Counted from the stretch's first letter, positions 17,750-26,526 are shown. The stretch is 64,000 bases of DNA from Psychroserpens sp. NJDZ02 (GCF_004843725.1 NZ_CP039451.1:3354001-3418000), one strand, 5' to 3'. The notes: generated by a model from the letters alone, not told the origin. Translations and numbers: made by a program.

Positions 17750-17782
17750 TAAAAAAATCCTGCTTAAAGCAGGATTTTTTTA
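17750..17782. terminator. Bidirectional terminator overlapping the end of a kinase gene
   Basis: TCCTGCTT (17758-17765) pairs with AAGCAGGA (17767-17774), flanked by an A-run and a T-run. The minus-strand kinase's stop (17764-17766) is in the loop, so its last codons (ILL) form one arm. Confidence 0.75.
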
Positions 17783-18891
17783 TTTGATGGAATTACTATT
17801 TTGAAGCTTGTACCAACATCAATTTTACTATCTACAGTAATGGTGCCTCCAAACGCTTCCAGTTGGTTTTTGACTAAGTATAAGCCAACACCTTCTGCAT
17901 CTTCATTAGTATGAAAGGTTTTGTACAATCCAAATATGTCTTTGCCAAATTTTTCTAGATCTATACCTTTTCCATTGTCTGTTAAAGTCAGTTCTATATT
18001 ATCGTCAACACAAACAGAGTCTATGGTAATGATTGGATTACGATCGGGATGTTTATACTTAATAGCATTAGTAATTAAATTTTGTAGGATACTATGCAAG
18101 TAAGCTGAACTAAAATGAACATTACAGTTGTGTCTTACATTATTATAGATAGTAGTACTGCTTTCTGAGATGATAAAGGTTAGTTCTTCTATAACAAGAT
18201 TAACTTCATTACCTACTCGTATTTTACTATCTATTGTGTTTTTTTTAGATTGAATAGTTACGATTTTACTTAAACTGCTTAATGTTTTTGTCAACGATTT
18301 TGATATCGTCCTTAAATGTCTAAACATTTCTTGTTTTTCAACTTCCGAGTCAGCATCTTCATGAAATTTTAGTATACTTTCAAAATTACCAGCATGTTGC
18401 TTTAAGTTGTGAGACACGATGTGAGCAAAACTTTTTAATCTATTATTTTGAACGGTAATAACATCTATTGAGCTTTTTAGAGAAAACTCACTTGCTTTCT
18501 GTTTTGTTATATCTGTATGTGTTCCAATAATCCTCAAAGGGTTTCCTGCTGTATCTCGTTCTATAATTTTTCCTTTATCTAAAATCCATCTATAACTATT
18601 GTCTTTATGTAATATTCTGTGCACATTTACATATTCTGCGTTTGTCCCATTAATGTGGTTTTCAAAATCTTCAAAATAATCATGTCTATCTTCAGGGTGC
18701 ACACGATCATCCCATTCGGAAGTATCAGAACTTATTTCATCATCTTTAAATCCAATTATTTTTTTAGATTCTTTTGAGTAAAAGACTTCATTTGTTTTTG
18801 AGTTCCAATCCCAAACGCCAATTCCCGAGTTTTTTAATGCGAATTTCCATTTTTCGTCATTCAAAGGGTTGTTAGTTTTTATATTTTCCAT
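17764..18891 (-). CDS. PAS-domain sensor histidine kinase (copy 1)
   Basis: 375 residues, soluble, with no membrane segment. A PAS domain with PAC motif spans about 15-130 (WDWNSKTNEVFYS; RVHPEDR; HKDNSYRWILDKGK; IIGTHTDIT). The dimerisation/phosphoacceptor region contains FAHIVSHNLKQHAGNFE (H161). The ATPase domain (about 255-370) has an N box NLITNAIKY, a G1 box DNGKGI and a G2 box GVGLYLVKNQLEAFGG. It is closely similar along its length to the next kinase, so this is a tandem duplication. There is no response regulator or receiver domain nearby, so signal and target are unknown. A 20-bp tandem repeat lies upstream (18957-19025). Confidence 0.88.
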   Translation of the reverse strand: MENIKTNNPLNDEKWKFALKNSGIGVWDWNSKTNEVFYSKESKKIIGFKDDEISSDTSEWDDRVHPEDRHDYFEDFENHINGTNAEYVNVHRILHKDNSYRWILDKGKIIERDTAGNPLRIIGTHTDITKQKASEFSLKSSIDVITVQNNRLKSFAHIVSHNLKQHAGNFESILKFHEDADSEVEKQEMFRHLRTISKSLTKTLSSLSKIVTIQSKKNTIDSKIRVGNEVNLVIEELTFIISESSTTIYNNVRHNCNVHFSSAYLHSILQNLITNAIKYKHPDRNPIITIDSVCVDDNIELTLTDNGKGIDLEKFGKDIFGLYKTFHTNEDAEGVGLYLVKNQLEAFGGTITVDSKIDVGTSFKIVIPSNKKILL

Positions 18892-18956
18892 TTACAAGTA
18901 AGATTATGGTACTATGCAAATATCAGATACTTAGTATTGAAGATAGATTATTCTTT

Positions 18957-19025
18957 TTAATCAAATGTTAACATCGATTAAGCGCTTTTTTACCTGATTA
19001 AAAGCTTTTTTTATCGATTAAAAGC
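18957..19025. repeat. 20-bp tandem repeats between the two kinase genes
   Basis: GATTAA recurs at 18976, 18996 and 19016, exactly 20 bases apart, within similar units of the form GATTAAAAGCTTTTTTTATC. An inverted TTAATC lies at 18957-18962. Each unit is partly palindromic around AAGCTT. The array sits 65-130 bases upstream of the downstream kinase gene and 25 bases past the stop of the upstream one, so it could be an operator array or an unusual terminator. Confidence 0.6.
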
Positions 19026-19049
19026 TGTGGTAATTAAACTGAATACAAT

Positions 19050-20189
19050 TTAAGCTATTGGTTTAGGGATATTTATTATAAATGTTGTCCCCATGTTTAC
19101 TTTACTATTAACGGTTATTGTTCCTCCAAACGCTTCAATTTGATTTTTAACAAGGTATAAACCGACACCTTCAGAGTCGTGATTGGTATGGAATGTTTTG
19201 TATAAACCAAATATATCTTTTCCAAATCTATCTAAATTTATACCAAGCCCATTATCAGAGACTTTTATTTCTATTGCGTTTTTAGAACACGAACTGACTA
19301 TGCTTATTTCAGGGTCACGCTTTGGATGCTTATATTTAATAGCATTTAATATTAAATTTTGTAAGATACTTTGAAAGTAGGAGGTGTTAAAAAACAAATA
19401 GCAATCTAGTTCTGTTTTATTTACCACTGTAGCATTATTATCCTTAATAAAATAATCTAACTCTTTTAGTATAAGTTGAATTTCTTTGGATATATAAAGC
19501 TTGTCTGTGTGTGCTTTCTGTTTGGATTGTACAGTAACTATTTCATTTAGATTATTAATAGTATTTGTTAAAGAGTTTGATAGTGTTTGTAAATAATCAA
19601 ACAGCTGTTTTTTTTCAGATTTAGACTCTGCTTGTTCATAAAGACTAAGTAGGCTTTCAAAATTGCCAGCATGTTGTTTTAGGTTATGTGTAACAATATG
19701 TGCAAAGTTTTGGAGTTTACTATTTTGTTTGACAACTAAATTTAAGGTTTCTTGTACTTTATGTTCATTTTCAGAATATTCTGTAATATCAACATGTGAT
19801 CCAATAATTCTAGAAGCCTGTCCATTTTTGTCTTTTTTAATAATCTGACCACGATCTAAAATCCATCTATAGGACCCATCTTTGTGTAATACTCTATGTT
19901 TATTCTCATATATAGGTGTTAAACCATTTAAATGATCTTGAAAATCTTGGAAGTATTTATCTTTATCTTCGGGATGTACACGATTATTCCAATCGTTTGC
20001 ATTATTACCAAAAGTGGGATCATCTTCCAATCCGATAATGGATTTAGAAGGTTTAGAGAAAAAAATTTTATTAGAAGCAGCGCAATAATCCCAAATTCCA
20101 ACTTTACTAATGCCTAATGCAAGTTGGTATTTCTCATTTTCAATAGAGATCGTAGGATTTAGTTGAATTCCATTATATAACTCAGACAT
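19050..20189 (-). CDS. PAS-domain sensor histidine kinase (copy 2)
   Basis: 379 residues, with the same plan as its neighbour: a PAS/PAC domain at about 20-137 (GIWDYCAASNKIFFS; RVHPEDK; HKDGSYRWILDRG), the phosphoacceptor motif FAHIVTHNLKQHAGNFE (H168) and an ATPase domain with NLILNAIKY, DNGLGI and GVGLYLVKNQIEAFGG. It is cytosolic. The C-terminal half is nearly identical in motif spacing to the other copy while the PAS N-terminus differs more, which suggests shared output and altered sensing. It is an orphan with no regulator gene adjacent. Confidence 0.88.
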   Translation of the reverse strand: MSELYNGIQLNPTISIENEKYQLALGISKVGIWDYCAASNKIFFSKPSKSIIGLEDDPTFGNNANDWNNRVHPEDKDKYFQDFQDHLNGLTPIYENKHRVLHKDGSYRWILDRGQIIKKDKNGQASRIIGSHVDITEYSENEHKVQETLNLVVKQNSKLQNFAHIVTHNLKQHAGNFESLLSLYEQAESKSEKKQLFDYLQTLSNSLTNTINNLNEIVTVQSKQKAHTDKLYISKEIQLILKELDYFIKDNNATVVNKTELDCYLFFNTSYFQSILQNLILNAIKYKHPKRDPEISIVSSCSKNAIEIKVSDNGLGINLDRFGKDIFGLYKTFHTNHDSEGVGLYLVKNQIEAFGGTITVNSKVNMGTTFIINIPKPIA

Positions 20190-20311
20190 AACGCTTATTT
20201 TAACAAATTTTGTTTTTTATTAAATTAGTTTAAGATATTCTAAGTGGCTTAGAATTAGGTAAATATAGTTAATTGGAGCGATTAAACACGTATTTGTTCG
20301 TTAAAATGTAA

Positions 20312-21208
20312 TTATTTTCTTGGATGAAAATTATTGATAACAGCAGTTAATTGGCTTCGGTCTACATGCGTATATATTTCTGTGGTGGTAATGCTTTCAT
20401 GACCCAACATTAATTGTATGGCTCTTAAATCTGCTCCGTTTTCGAGAAGGTGTGTCGCAAAAGAGTGTCTAAAGGTATGAGGAGAAATTGTTTTACTCAA
20501 ATCAATTTTTACAGCTAAGTCTTTAATAATAGTAAAAATCATGGCTCTAGTTAATTGTTTGCCACGTCTATTTAAAAATAAAATGTCTTGATGTTCTAGA
20601 TGGATTTTTAAATGATTTCTGATTTGGTTTTTATAAATGTTAATATAGTTTTGTGTATCATCCAAAATAGGTACAAAGCGTTGTTTGTCTCCTTTACCTG
20701 TAACTTTTATAAAACCTTCGTCAAAAAATAAATCGGATATTTTTAAATTGGTTAGCTCGCTTACACGTAGGCCACAACTGTATAGCACTTCTAAAATAGC
20801 TCTATTACGCTCGCCTTGTGGATGACTTAAATCAATAGCACTAATTAATTGGTTGATTTCATTTTCACTTAACGTATCCGGAAGCTTACGCCCAATTTTA
20901 GGCGAGTCTATAGTGTCTACAGGGTTGTCTTTGCGATAATCTTCAAAGATTAGATAATTAAAGAACCCTTTCAAGCCAGAAATTAGCCTAGATTGTGATC
21001 TAGCATTAAGGGATTTAGCCACCTCATAAATAAATTGTTTGATTGTAGTAGTATCTATAGTAATAGGAGAGACGGCAATTGCATTGTCTTCTAAATACGA
21101 TAGTAATTTTTTTACATCAAGCACGTAACTATTTATGGAGTTAATAGAAAGCCCTCTTTCTATTTTTAAATATAGTGTATAATCGTGTAATGCGTTTTGC
21201 CATTTCAT
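20312..21208 (-). CDS. xerD: Site-specific tyrosine recombinase XerD
   Basis: 298 residues: an N-terminal SAM-like core-binding domain (about 3-88) and a catalytic domain with the full tyrosine-recombinase set R148 (CGLRVSEL), K172 (TGKGDKQR), H244 and R247 (PHTFRHSFATHLL), H270 (MLGHESITTTEIYTH) and Y279. The length and the single, isolated chromosomal setting fit XerD, which resolves chromosome dimers with XerC at dif, rather than an element integrase. No att-like repeats or mobile genes are nearby. A near -7 sequence (TATATTTA, minus strand) is about 6 bases before the ATG. Confidence 0.88.
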   Translation of the reverse strand: MKWQNALHDYTLYLKIERGLSINSINSYVLDVKKLLSYLEDNAIAVSPITIDTTTIKQFIYEVAKSLNARSQSRLISGLKGFFNYLIFEDYRKDNPVDTIDSPKIGRKLPDTLSENEINQLISAIDLSHPQGERNRAILEVLYSCGLRVSELTNLKISDLFFDEGFIKVTGKGDKQRFVPILDDTQNYINIYKNQIRNHLKIHLEHQDILFLNRRGKQLTRAMIFTIIKDLAVKIDLSKTISPHTFRHSFATHLLENGADLRAIQLMLGHESITTTEIYTHVDRSQLTAVINNFHPRK

Positions 21209-21564
21209 GAGGATAAATATAAGATATAATGTGTAAAATCAATGCTGTGTTTTGATTGTTTAGTTATTAGTTGTTTTTGCGACAAAAAAATCTAAAATCT
21301 TGTTAATAAACAACGGATATCGCTAAAAACAACTATTTTATTTGCTTATTATTTAATTTCAAAACACTAATAACCCCTTTTGTCTTAGATAGTTAGCGTC
21401 TATTTTAACTACTTTTTATCAAAAAAAAACGTTAAACTTTGTTTCTAAGTATATGACTATTAGCTATTTGTTTTTTGTAATATTTTTTTTACGAAAATTT
21501 ACTTGTTAAGACTCTTTTTTGAGTTTAAATTTGTGCCTTCAAATGATTTAAAATTATATCAATT
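21209..21564. other. 356-base divergent intergenic region
   Basis: The region lies between xerD (leftward) and the barrel-protein gene (rightward). It contains the barrel gene's promoter near its right end and otherwise AT-rich sequence with A/T runs. I see no ORF, RNA structure or repeat in it. Confidence 0.5.
21503..21533 (+). promoter_or_regulatory. Strong promoter of the outer-membrane barrel gene
   Basis: A TTG at 21503-21505, a 20-base spacer and TAAATTTG at 21526-21533 form a complete Bacteroidota -33/-7 promoter, about 31 bases before the ATG at 21565. Confidence 0.75.
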
Positions 21565-22209
21565 ATGAAAAAATTAGTATTTACAGCTGCTATTGCAGTA
21601 TTAGGTTTTACAAGTGTTAACGCACAAGATGAAATGACTACAATTGGTGGTTTCGAAGAAGGTGATGTGTTTGTTGAAGGGAACTTCGGTTTTGGTTCTA
21701 CTAATGATAAAAATACAGAATTTAAAACATCTAGTTTTGATTTTAACCCAAAAGTAGGTTATTTAATTTCTGATGATTTAGCTGTTGGTGTACAATTAAT
21801 GGTAGGTTCTGATAAAGAAGAAACTACTGTTGCTGGTACTACTACAGAGACTAAAGATTCTAACTTTGGTGCTGGAGTATTTGCTCGTTACTATTTCTTA
21901 GAGTTAGGAAAACGTTTCCAAACTTACGGTGAATTTGGTGTTGGATTTGATTCTGCTAAATTTGATGATGGTGTTGATGCAACTGATGATTTAAAATCTA
22001 ACGGTTTAGGTGCTGGATTAGGTTTAGGAATGAACTATTTCGTAACTGAAAACTTAGCAATTAACTTTGGTTTATCTGATATTTTATCTTACAGAAGTGA
22101 TAAATTAGATGTTGATGGTGCTGAGGCAGTATCTTCTTTTAACGGAAACTTAAACGTTTTTAACAACTTCTTTCAAACTGCACAGTTTGGAGCAACTTGG
22201 AAATTCTAA
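21565..22209 (+). CDS. Small outer-membrane beta-barrel protein
   Basis: 214 residues with a signal peptide (about 1-20, FTSVNAQ). The mature part is an eight-strand-type barrel of alternating residues, Gly- and Phe-rich, with a C-terminal aromatic (GATWKF). Acidic loops (DKEETT, DGVDATDDLKSN) and uniform AT-rich codons suggest high expression, in line with its complete promoter and strong terminator. It resembles porin-family/OmpW-like small barrels annotated as outer membrane beta-barrel protein in Flavobacteriia. The specific function is unknown. Confidence 0.85.
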   Translation: MKKLVFTAAIAVLGFTSVNAQDEMTTIGGFEEGDVFVEGNFGFGSTNDKNTEFKTSSFDFNPKVGYLISDDLAVGVQLMVGSDKEETTVAGTTTETKDSNFGAGVFARYYFLELGKRFQTYGEFGVGFDSAKFDDGVDATDDLKSNGLGAGLGLGMNYFVTENLAINFGLSDILSYRSDKLDVDGAEAVSSFNGNLNVFNNFFQTAQFGATWKF

Positions 22210-22230
22210 GTAGAACAAAATATATTTTAA

Positions 22231-22261
22231 AAAACCGAAGCTTAATAGCTTCGGTTTTTTT
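22231..22261 (+). terminator. Terminator of the barrel-protein gene
   Basis: The stem CCGAAGCT (22235-22242) and AGCTTCGG (22247-22254) has a TAAT loop, an A-run before it and a 7-T run after it. It is a textbook intrinsic terminator just before aroQ. Confidence 0.9.
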
Positions 22262-22288
22262 ATGCGATAACTTTTGTATTTTTACAAT

Positions 22289-22705
22289 ATGAAAAAACTA
22301 ATCATAATAAACGGACCAAATTTAAACTTGCTAGGTAAGCGGGAACCTAATATATACGGTAGCTTATCTTTTACAGAGTTTTTAGATGAAATCAAAGCAA
22401 AGTATTCTAATGCAACTATTGAGCACTTCCAATCTAATATAGAAGGGGAGTTGATTGACAAAATTCAGGACGTCGGTTTTAGTTACGATGGTATTATTTT
22501 AAATGCTGCCGCATACACACATACGTCTATTGCAATTGGAGATGCTGTTAAAGCTATCGAAACACCAGTTGTCGAGGTACACATTTCTAATACGTTTGGT
22601 AGGGAAGAGTTTAGACACCAGTCGTTTGTGTCTCCTAATGCCAAAGGGATTATATTAGGGTTTGGTTTACAAAGTTACGAATTAGCGATACAAAGCTTTC
22701 TTTAG
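22289..22705 (+). CDS. aroQ: Type II 3-dehydroquinate dehydratase
   Basis: 138 residues from the ATG at 22289. It catalyses dehydroquinate to dehydroshikimate in the shikimate pathway, as a dodecameric enzyme. The N-terminus IINGPNLNLLGKREPNIYG carries the catalytic Tyr (Y23). NAAAYTHTSIAIGDA, EVHISNTFGREEFRH and the C-terminal GLQSYELAI are also typical. The in-frame TTG at 22274 lies within a promoter-like TAACTTTTG and would add residues absent from the family, so I reject it. Shikimate feeds chorismate, the substrate of the menF gene elsewhere in this window. Confidence 0.93.
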   Translation: MKKLIIINGPNLNLLGKREPNIYGSLSFTEFLDEIKAKYSNATIEHFQSNIEGELIDKIQDVGFSYDGIILNAAAYTHTSIAIGDAVKAIETPVVEVHISNTFGREEFRHQSFVSPNAKGIILGFGLQSYELAIQSFL

Positions 22706-22749
22706 TTTGTAAGTGTTAATTTTAATGGCCTATCCTTAAGTTTGGGCAT

Positions 22750-22785
22750 AAAAAAAGTTCCAGAATTTTCTGGAACTTTTTTTGT
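22750..22785. terminator. Bidirectional terminator between aroQ and lpd
   Basis: A 16-bp near-perfect palindrome (arms 22750-22765 and 22768-22783, core GTTCCAGAA/TTCTGGAAC) has an A-run and a T-run at its ends, between converging genes. Confidence 0.88.
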
Positions 22786-22835
22786 TTATAGTTATCTAAA
22801 ATTAGAATAATCTATGGATTACACTAGTATTAAAA

Positions 22836-24212
22836 TTATAAATGTATCACTTCACCATAAGCATCTGCAACAGCTTCCATAACTGCTTCACTCATGGTAG
22901 GATGTGGATGTACCGTTTTTAATACTTCGTGTCCTGTAGTCTCTAGTTTACGTCCTAAAACGGCTTCAGCAATCATGTCCGTAACACCAGCGCCAATCAT
23001 ATGACAACCTAACCACTCACCATATTTAGCGTCAAAAATTACTTTTACAAAACCATCTTTTGCTCCAGCAGCACTTGCTTTACCTGACGCAGAGAATGGG
23101 AATTTTCCAACTTTTATATCAAAACCTTGTTCTTTGGCTTGTTTTTCAGTTAAACCAACACTTGCAATTTCTGGGCTAGCATAAGTACAACCAGGGATGT
23201 TACCGTAGTCTAATGCTTCCACATGCATTCCTGCAATTTTTTCTACACATAAAATGGCTTCAGCAGAGGCAACATGCGCCAAGGCTTGACCAGGAGTAAT
23301 ATCTCCAATAGCATAGTATCCAGGGATGTTAGTTTGGTAATAATCATTTACTAAGATTTTATCTCTATCTACTGCAATACCAACAGCTTCTAGTCCAATA
23401 TTTTCTATGTTAGATTTTATACCAACAGCAGATAACACGATATCAGCTTCTAATACTTCTTCTCCTTTTTTAGTTTTGACAGTTGCTTTTACACCATCTC
23501 CAGAAGTATCAACACTAGTAACTTCTGCAGAAGTCATGATTTTTATACCACTTTTCTTAAAACTACGTTCTAGTTGTTTAGACACATCGTCATCTTCAAC
23601 AGGAACAATTTTATCAAGATATTCTACTATAGTTACTTCTGTTCCCATAGAGTTATAGAAATAAGCAAACTCAACACCAATAGCACCAGATCCTACAACA
23701 ATTAACTTTTTAGGTTGTTCTGGTAATGTCATAGCTTGTCTGTAACCTATTACTTTTTTACCATCTTGAGGTAAGCTTGGTAATTCTCTAGAGCGTGCTC
23801 CAGTAGCTATAATAATATGATCTGCACTATATTCTGTGCCGTTTACTTCAATTTTCTTTCCAGCTTTTAATGTTCCAAAACCTTCAATAACATCAATCTT
23901 GTTTTTTTTCATTAAAAACTTAACACCGTTGCTCATGCCTTCAGCAACACCACGACTACGTTTAACTACAGCGTCAAAATCTTTATCATAACCATTAACA
24001 GATAAGCCATAATCTTCAGCATGTTTTAAATATTCAAAAACTTGTGCAGATTTTAATAAAGCTTTGGTAGGAATACAACCCCAATTTAGGCAGATACCAC
24101 CAAGACTTTCTTTTTCTACAACAGCAGTTTTTAAACCTAATTGAGATGCTCTAATAGCAGCTACGTATCCTCCAGGACCACTTCCAAGTACAATTACATC
24201 GTATTTACTCAT
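22836..24212 (-). CDS. lpdA: Dihydrolipoyl dehydrogenase
   Basis: 458 residues. An FAD-binding GSGPGGY (10-16), the redox-active disulfide in GGICLNWGCIPTK (C41, C46), a second NAD-binding GSGAIGVEFAYF, ATGARSRELP and the C-terminal dimer-interface HPHPTMSEAVMEA are all present. It reoxidises the lipoyl groups of 2-oxoacid dehydrogenase complexes or the glycine cleavage system. No E1/E2 genes are adjacent, so it is probably the shared E3 of the cell. It is monocistronic and divergent from the NADH dehydrogenase gene. Confidence 0.93.
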   Translation of the reverse strand: MSKYDVIVLGSGPGGYVAAIRASQLGLKTAVVEKESLGGICLNWGCIPTKALLKSAQVFEYLKHAEDYGLSVNGYDKDFDAVVKRSRGVAEGMSNGVKFLMKKNKIDVIEGFGTLKAGKKIEVNGTEYSADHIIIATGARSRELPSLPQDGKKVIGYRQAMTLPEQPKKLIVVGSGAIGVEFAYFYNSMGTEVTIVEYLDKIVPVEDDDVSKQLERSFKKSGIKIMTSAEVTSVDTSGDGVKATVKTKKGEEVLEADIVLSAVGIKSNIENIGLEAVGIAVDRDKILVNDYYQTNIPGYYAIGDITPGQALAHVASAEAILCVEKIAGMHVEALDYGNIPGCTYASPEIASVGLTEKQAKEQGFDIKVGKFPFSASGKASAAGAKDGFVKVIFDAKYGEWLGCHMIGAGVTDMIAEAVLGRKLETTGHEVLKTVHPHPTMSEAVMEAVADAYGEVIHL

Positions 24213-24304
24213 TCTATTATATTTTGTAGTTTTAAGAAGTTACGAAGTTACAAAACCAAATTTGAATAAAGAATTTAGAATCTTAAAAAATTATAACTTT
24301 ATAC

Positions 24305-24312
24305 TACCTTTG
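24305..24312 (+). promoter_or_regulatory. -7 promoter element of the type II NADH dehydrogenase gene
   Basis: TACCTTTG, an exact TAnnTTTG match, 18 bases before ATG 24331. Its position shows that the upstream in-frame TTG at 24262 cannot be the start. Confidence 0.6.
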
Positions 24313-24330
24313 CATAGCAAGTTTTTTAAT

Positions 24331-25614
24331 ATGAATATACCTAAATCTAGTTTTCCACGCATTGTAATTATTGGTGGTGGTTTTGCGGGCATTGCGCTGG
24401 CTAAAAAATTATCTAAACAAGAAGTACAAGTGGTGCTTTTGGATAAACATAATTATCATACGTTTCAACCTTTGCTATACCAAGTCTCTACAGGTGGTTT
24501 AGAGCCAGATTCTATTGCTTATCCTATTAGAAAAGTGTTACAGGATTTTCCTAATTTTTATTTTAGACTTGCAAAAGTATCAGAAATTGATCCAAAACAG
24601 AATATAATACATACTAATATAGGCGAGGTTAAGTTTGATTATTTGGTGGTGGCATCAGGATCTAAGACCAATTATTTTGGTAATAAATCTATTGAAAACA
24701 ATAGTATGGAGATGAAAACCATACCGCAATCTTTAAATTTAAGAAGTTTAATTTTAGAAAATTTTGAGGAGGCCTTATTGACGTCCGATTTAAATCGAAG
24801 GATTGCACTAATGAGTTTTGTAATTGTTGGAGCAGGACCTACAGGTGTTGAATTGGCAGGCGCTTTAGCTGAAATTAAAAAGGGGATATTACCTAAAGAC
24901 TACCCTGATTTGGATACCCGTTTAGCACAAATACATTTAATCCAATCGGGAGATACTATTTTAAAAACAATGAGTCCTAAAGCTTCTAAAAAAGCAGAAG
25001 ACTTTTTAGAGCAATTAGGTGTTAATGTTTGGAAAAATGTTAGGGTAACTAGTTATGATGGTACAACAGTAACCACAAATAGTGATTTGACATTTGATTC
25101 TGAAACCGTCGTTTGGGCTGCAGGAGTAAAAGGTGCAGCAATAAAAGGATTAGATGCCGAGCAATTTGTATCCCGAAGTAATAGAATTTTGGTTAACGAG
25201 TTTAGTCAAGTCAAAGGATTGGATCATATTTTTGCAGTAGGGGATGTGGCCGAAATGGTTTCTGAAACAGTGCCTCATGGGCATCCAATGATGGCACAAC
25301 CTGCCATACAACAAGGAAAACTATTAGGTGATAATATCTTAAAATTATTAGAAAATAAACCCATGACTCCTTTTGTTTATAAAGACAGAGGGTCTATGGC
25401 GACTATCGGTCGAAATAGAGCAGTTGTAGATCTACCCAAATTTAAGTTTCAAGGTGTTTTTGCTTGGTTTGTTTGGATGTTTGTACACTTATTTTCTTTA
25501 GTAGGTTTTAGAAACCGTACCGTGGTTTTTATCAATTGGGTCTATAATTATATCCGATTTGACAGAGAAGCACGATTAATTATAAGACCTTATAAAAAGA
25601 AACTAAAATCTTAG
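24331..25614 (+). CDS. ndh: Type II NADH dehydrogenase (NDH-2 family)
   Basis: 427 residues from the ATG at 24331. The two dinucleotide-binding motifs are IIGGGFAGIALA (FAD) and IVGAGPTGVELAGALAE (NADH). QPLLYQVSTGGLEPDSIA, VWAAGVKGA, IFAVGDVAE and MMAQPAIQQGKLLG are typical of membrane-associated NDH-2, which passes electrons from NADH to quinone without pumping. The C-terminal part (FVWMFVHLFSLVGFRNR) supplies the hydrophobic membrane-binding helix. It would use the menaquinone made by the men genes further along this window. Its stop overlaps the convergent DUF1572 gene by 4 bases. Confidence 0.9.
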   Translation: MNIPKSSFPRIVIIGGGFAGIALAKKLSKQEVQVVLLDKHNYHTFQPLLYQVSTGGLEPDSIAYPIRKVLQDFPNFYFRLAKVSEIDPKQNIIHTNIGEVKFDYLVVASGSKTNYFGNKSIENNSMEMKTIPQSLNLRSLILENFEEALLTSDLNRRIALMSFVIVGAGPTGVELAGALAEIKKGILPKDYPDLDTRLAQIHLIQSGDTILKTMSPKASKKAEDFLEQLGVNVWKNVRVTSYDGTTVTTNSDLTFDSETVVWAAGVKGAAIKGLDAEQFVSRSNRILVNEFSQVKGLDHIFAVGDVAEMVSETVPHGHPMMAQPAIQQGKLLGDNILKLLENKPMTPFVYKDRGSMATIGRNRAVVDLPKFKFQGVFAWFVWMFVHLFSLVGFRNRTVVFINWVYNYIRFDREARLIIRPYKKKLKS

Positions 25615-26138
25615 GTTTTAGGTTTGCTAAATTTTTCTGAATTAAATTGTACCGATTGTCCTTTTGGTATCGATAAAGACTGCCAGTCGTTATTTTTAAG
25701 ACTAACACCGATATAGGCGATTTGACCAATATGATAACTGTAATGTCCTAGTTGTCTAAATATAGCGTCGGCTACAGTATGACTTTCGTTACGGATATAA
25801 ACGGTACGCTCTAAATCTTCGTTTTTAAGCGGTTTTATAGCGTCATAAACACATTGCCATCCTTTGTTCCAATCGGCAATAAGTTGGTCTTTGGTAGTGT
25901 AAGTGGCTTCAAACTCTTGTTCGCGTTGACGCCAGTTTTTCTCGCCATCTTCGGTTAAAAAGTTAGTCCAACGACTTAACATATTTCCAACCATATGTTT
26001 TACAATTATAGATACACTATTAGAATTATTGTGAGATTGCCAATTCAGGTCATCAAAAGATAACTGCTGAAGAGTTTTATCTCCAGCAGTTTTATAGTAA
26101 TCAAACTGTTTTATTAGACTTGTAATGTGACTATTCAT
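25611..26138 (-). CDS. DUF1572 family (DinB-like) protein
   Basis: 175 residues, all-helical, with the DinB/YfiT four-helix-bundle pattern: an N-terminal ITSLIKQFDYY helix, SVSIIVKHMVGNMLSRW with a candidate metal His, and HYSYHIGQIAYIG with further His residues that could complete a three-His metal site. It matches the DUF1572 group. Related proteins are metal-dependent thiol S-transferases, but the substrate here is unknown. It overlaps the upstream msrB by 8 bases, so it is the last gene of an msrB-msrB-DUF1572 operon. A thiol or oxidative-stress role is an inference from that context. Confidence 0.82.
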   Translation of the reverse strand: MNSHITSLIKQFDYYKTAGDKTLQQLSFDDLNWQSHNNSNSVSIIVKHMVGNMLSRWTNFLTEDGEKNWRQREQEFEATYTTKDQLIADWNKGWQCVYDAIKPLKNEDLERTVYIRNESHTVADAIFRQLGHYSYHIGQIAYIGVSLKNNDWQSLSIPKGQSVQFNSEKFSKPKT

Positions 26139-26526
26139 CTTTAAAATCTACACTTGCTGAGTTAACACAAAAACGGGTTCCTGTTTCCGTAGGACCATCG
26201 TTAAACACATGTCCTAAATGGCCGCCACAATTAGAGCAAACCACTTCTGTTCTAATCATCCCATGCGTTTTGTCTAAAATGTTTGTCACACTTCCAGGTA
26301 TAGCTTCGTCAAAACTTGGCCAGCCACAATTAGATTCGAATTTATTGTTGCTTTCAAAAAGTTTCTGGTGACAAGCAGCACAGGTATAAGCGCCCGCTTC
26401 AAAATGAAGATTGTATTTGCCTGTATGCGGCATTTCGGTGCCTTTTTTGCGTAAAATACGATACTGTTCGTCGGTTAATTCTTTACGCCAGTCGTCTTCC
26501 GATTTTGTTACTTTATAATTAGTCAT
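26131..26526 (-). CDS. msrB: Peptide methionine-(R)-S-oxide reductase MsrB (cytosolic)
   Basis: 131 residues of MsrB with no signal peptide. It reduces methionine-R-sulfoxide in proteins. Zinc cysteines occur in the CAAC and CSNC pairs. NCGWPSFDEAI is the substrate-binding block, GGHLGHVFNDGP is conserved, and the catalytic Cys is in TRFCVNS. It overlaps the second, exported MsrB upstream by 8 bases and the DUF1572 gene downstream by 8 bases. The two MsrB proteins appear to serve cytoplasm and envelope respectively. Confidence 0.93.
   Translation of the reverse strand: MTNYKVTKSEDDWRKELTDEQYRILRKKGTEMPHTGKYNLHFEAGAYTCAACHQKLFESNNKFESNCGWPSFDEAIPGSVTNILDKTHGMIRTEVVCSNCGGHLGHVFNDGPTETGTRFCVNSASVDFKDE

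Noticed and set aside
20312..21208. XerD as an integrase of a mobile element
   Set aside because: The length and motifs fit housekeeping XerD, and there are no att repeats, tRNA, excisionase or phage genes around it.
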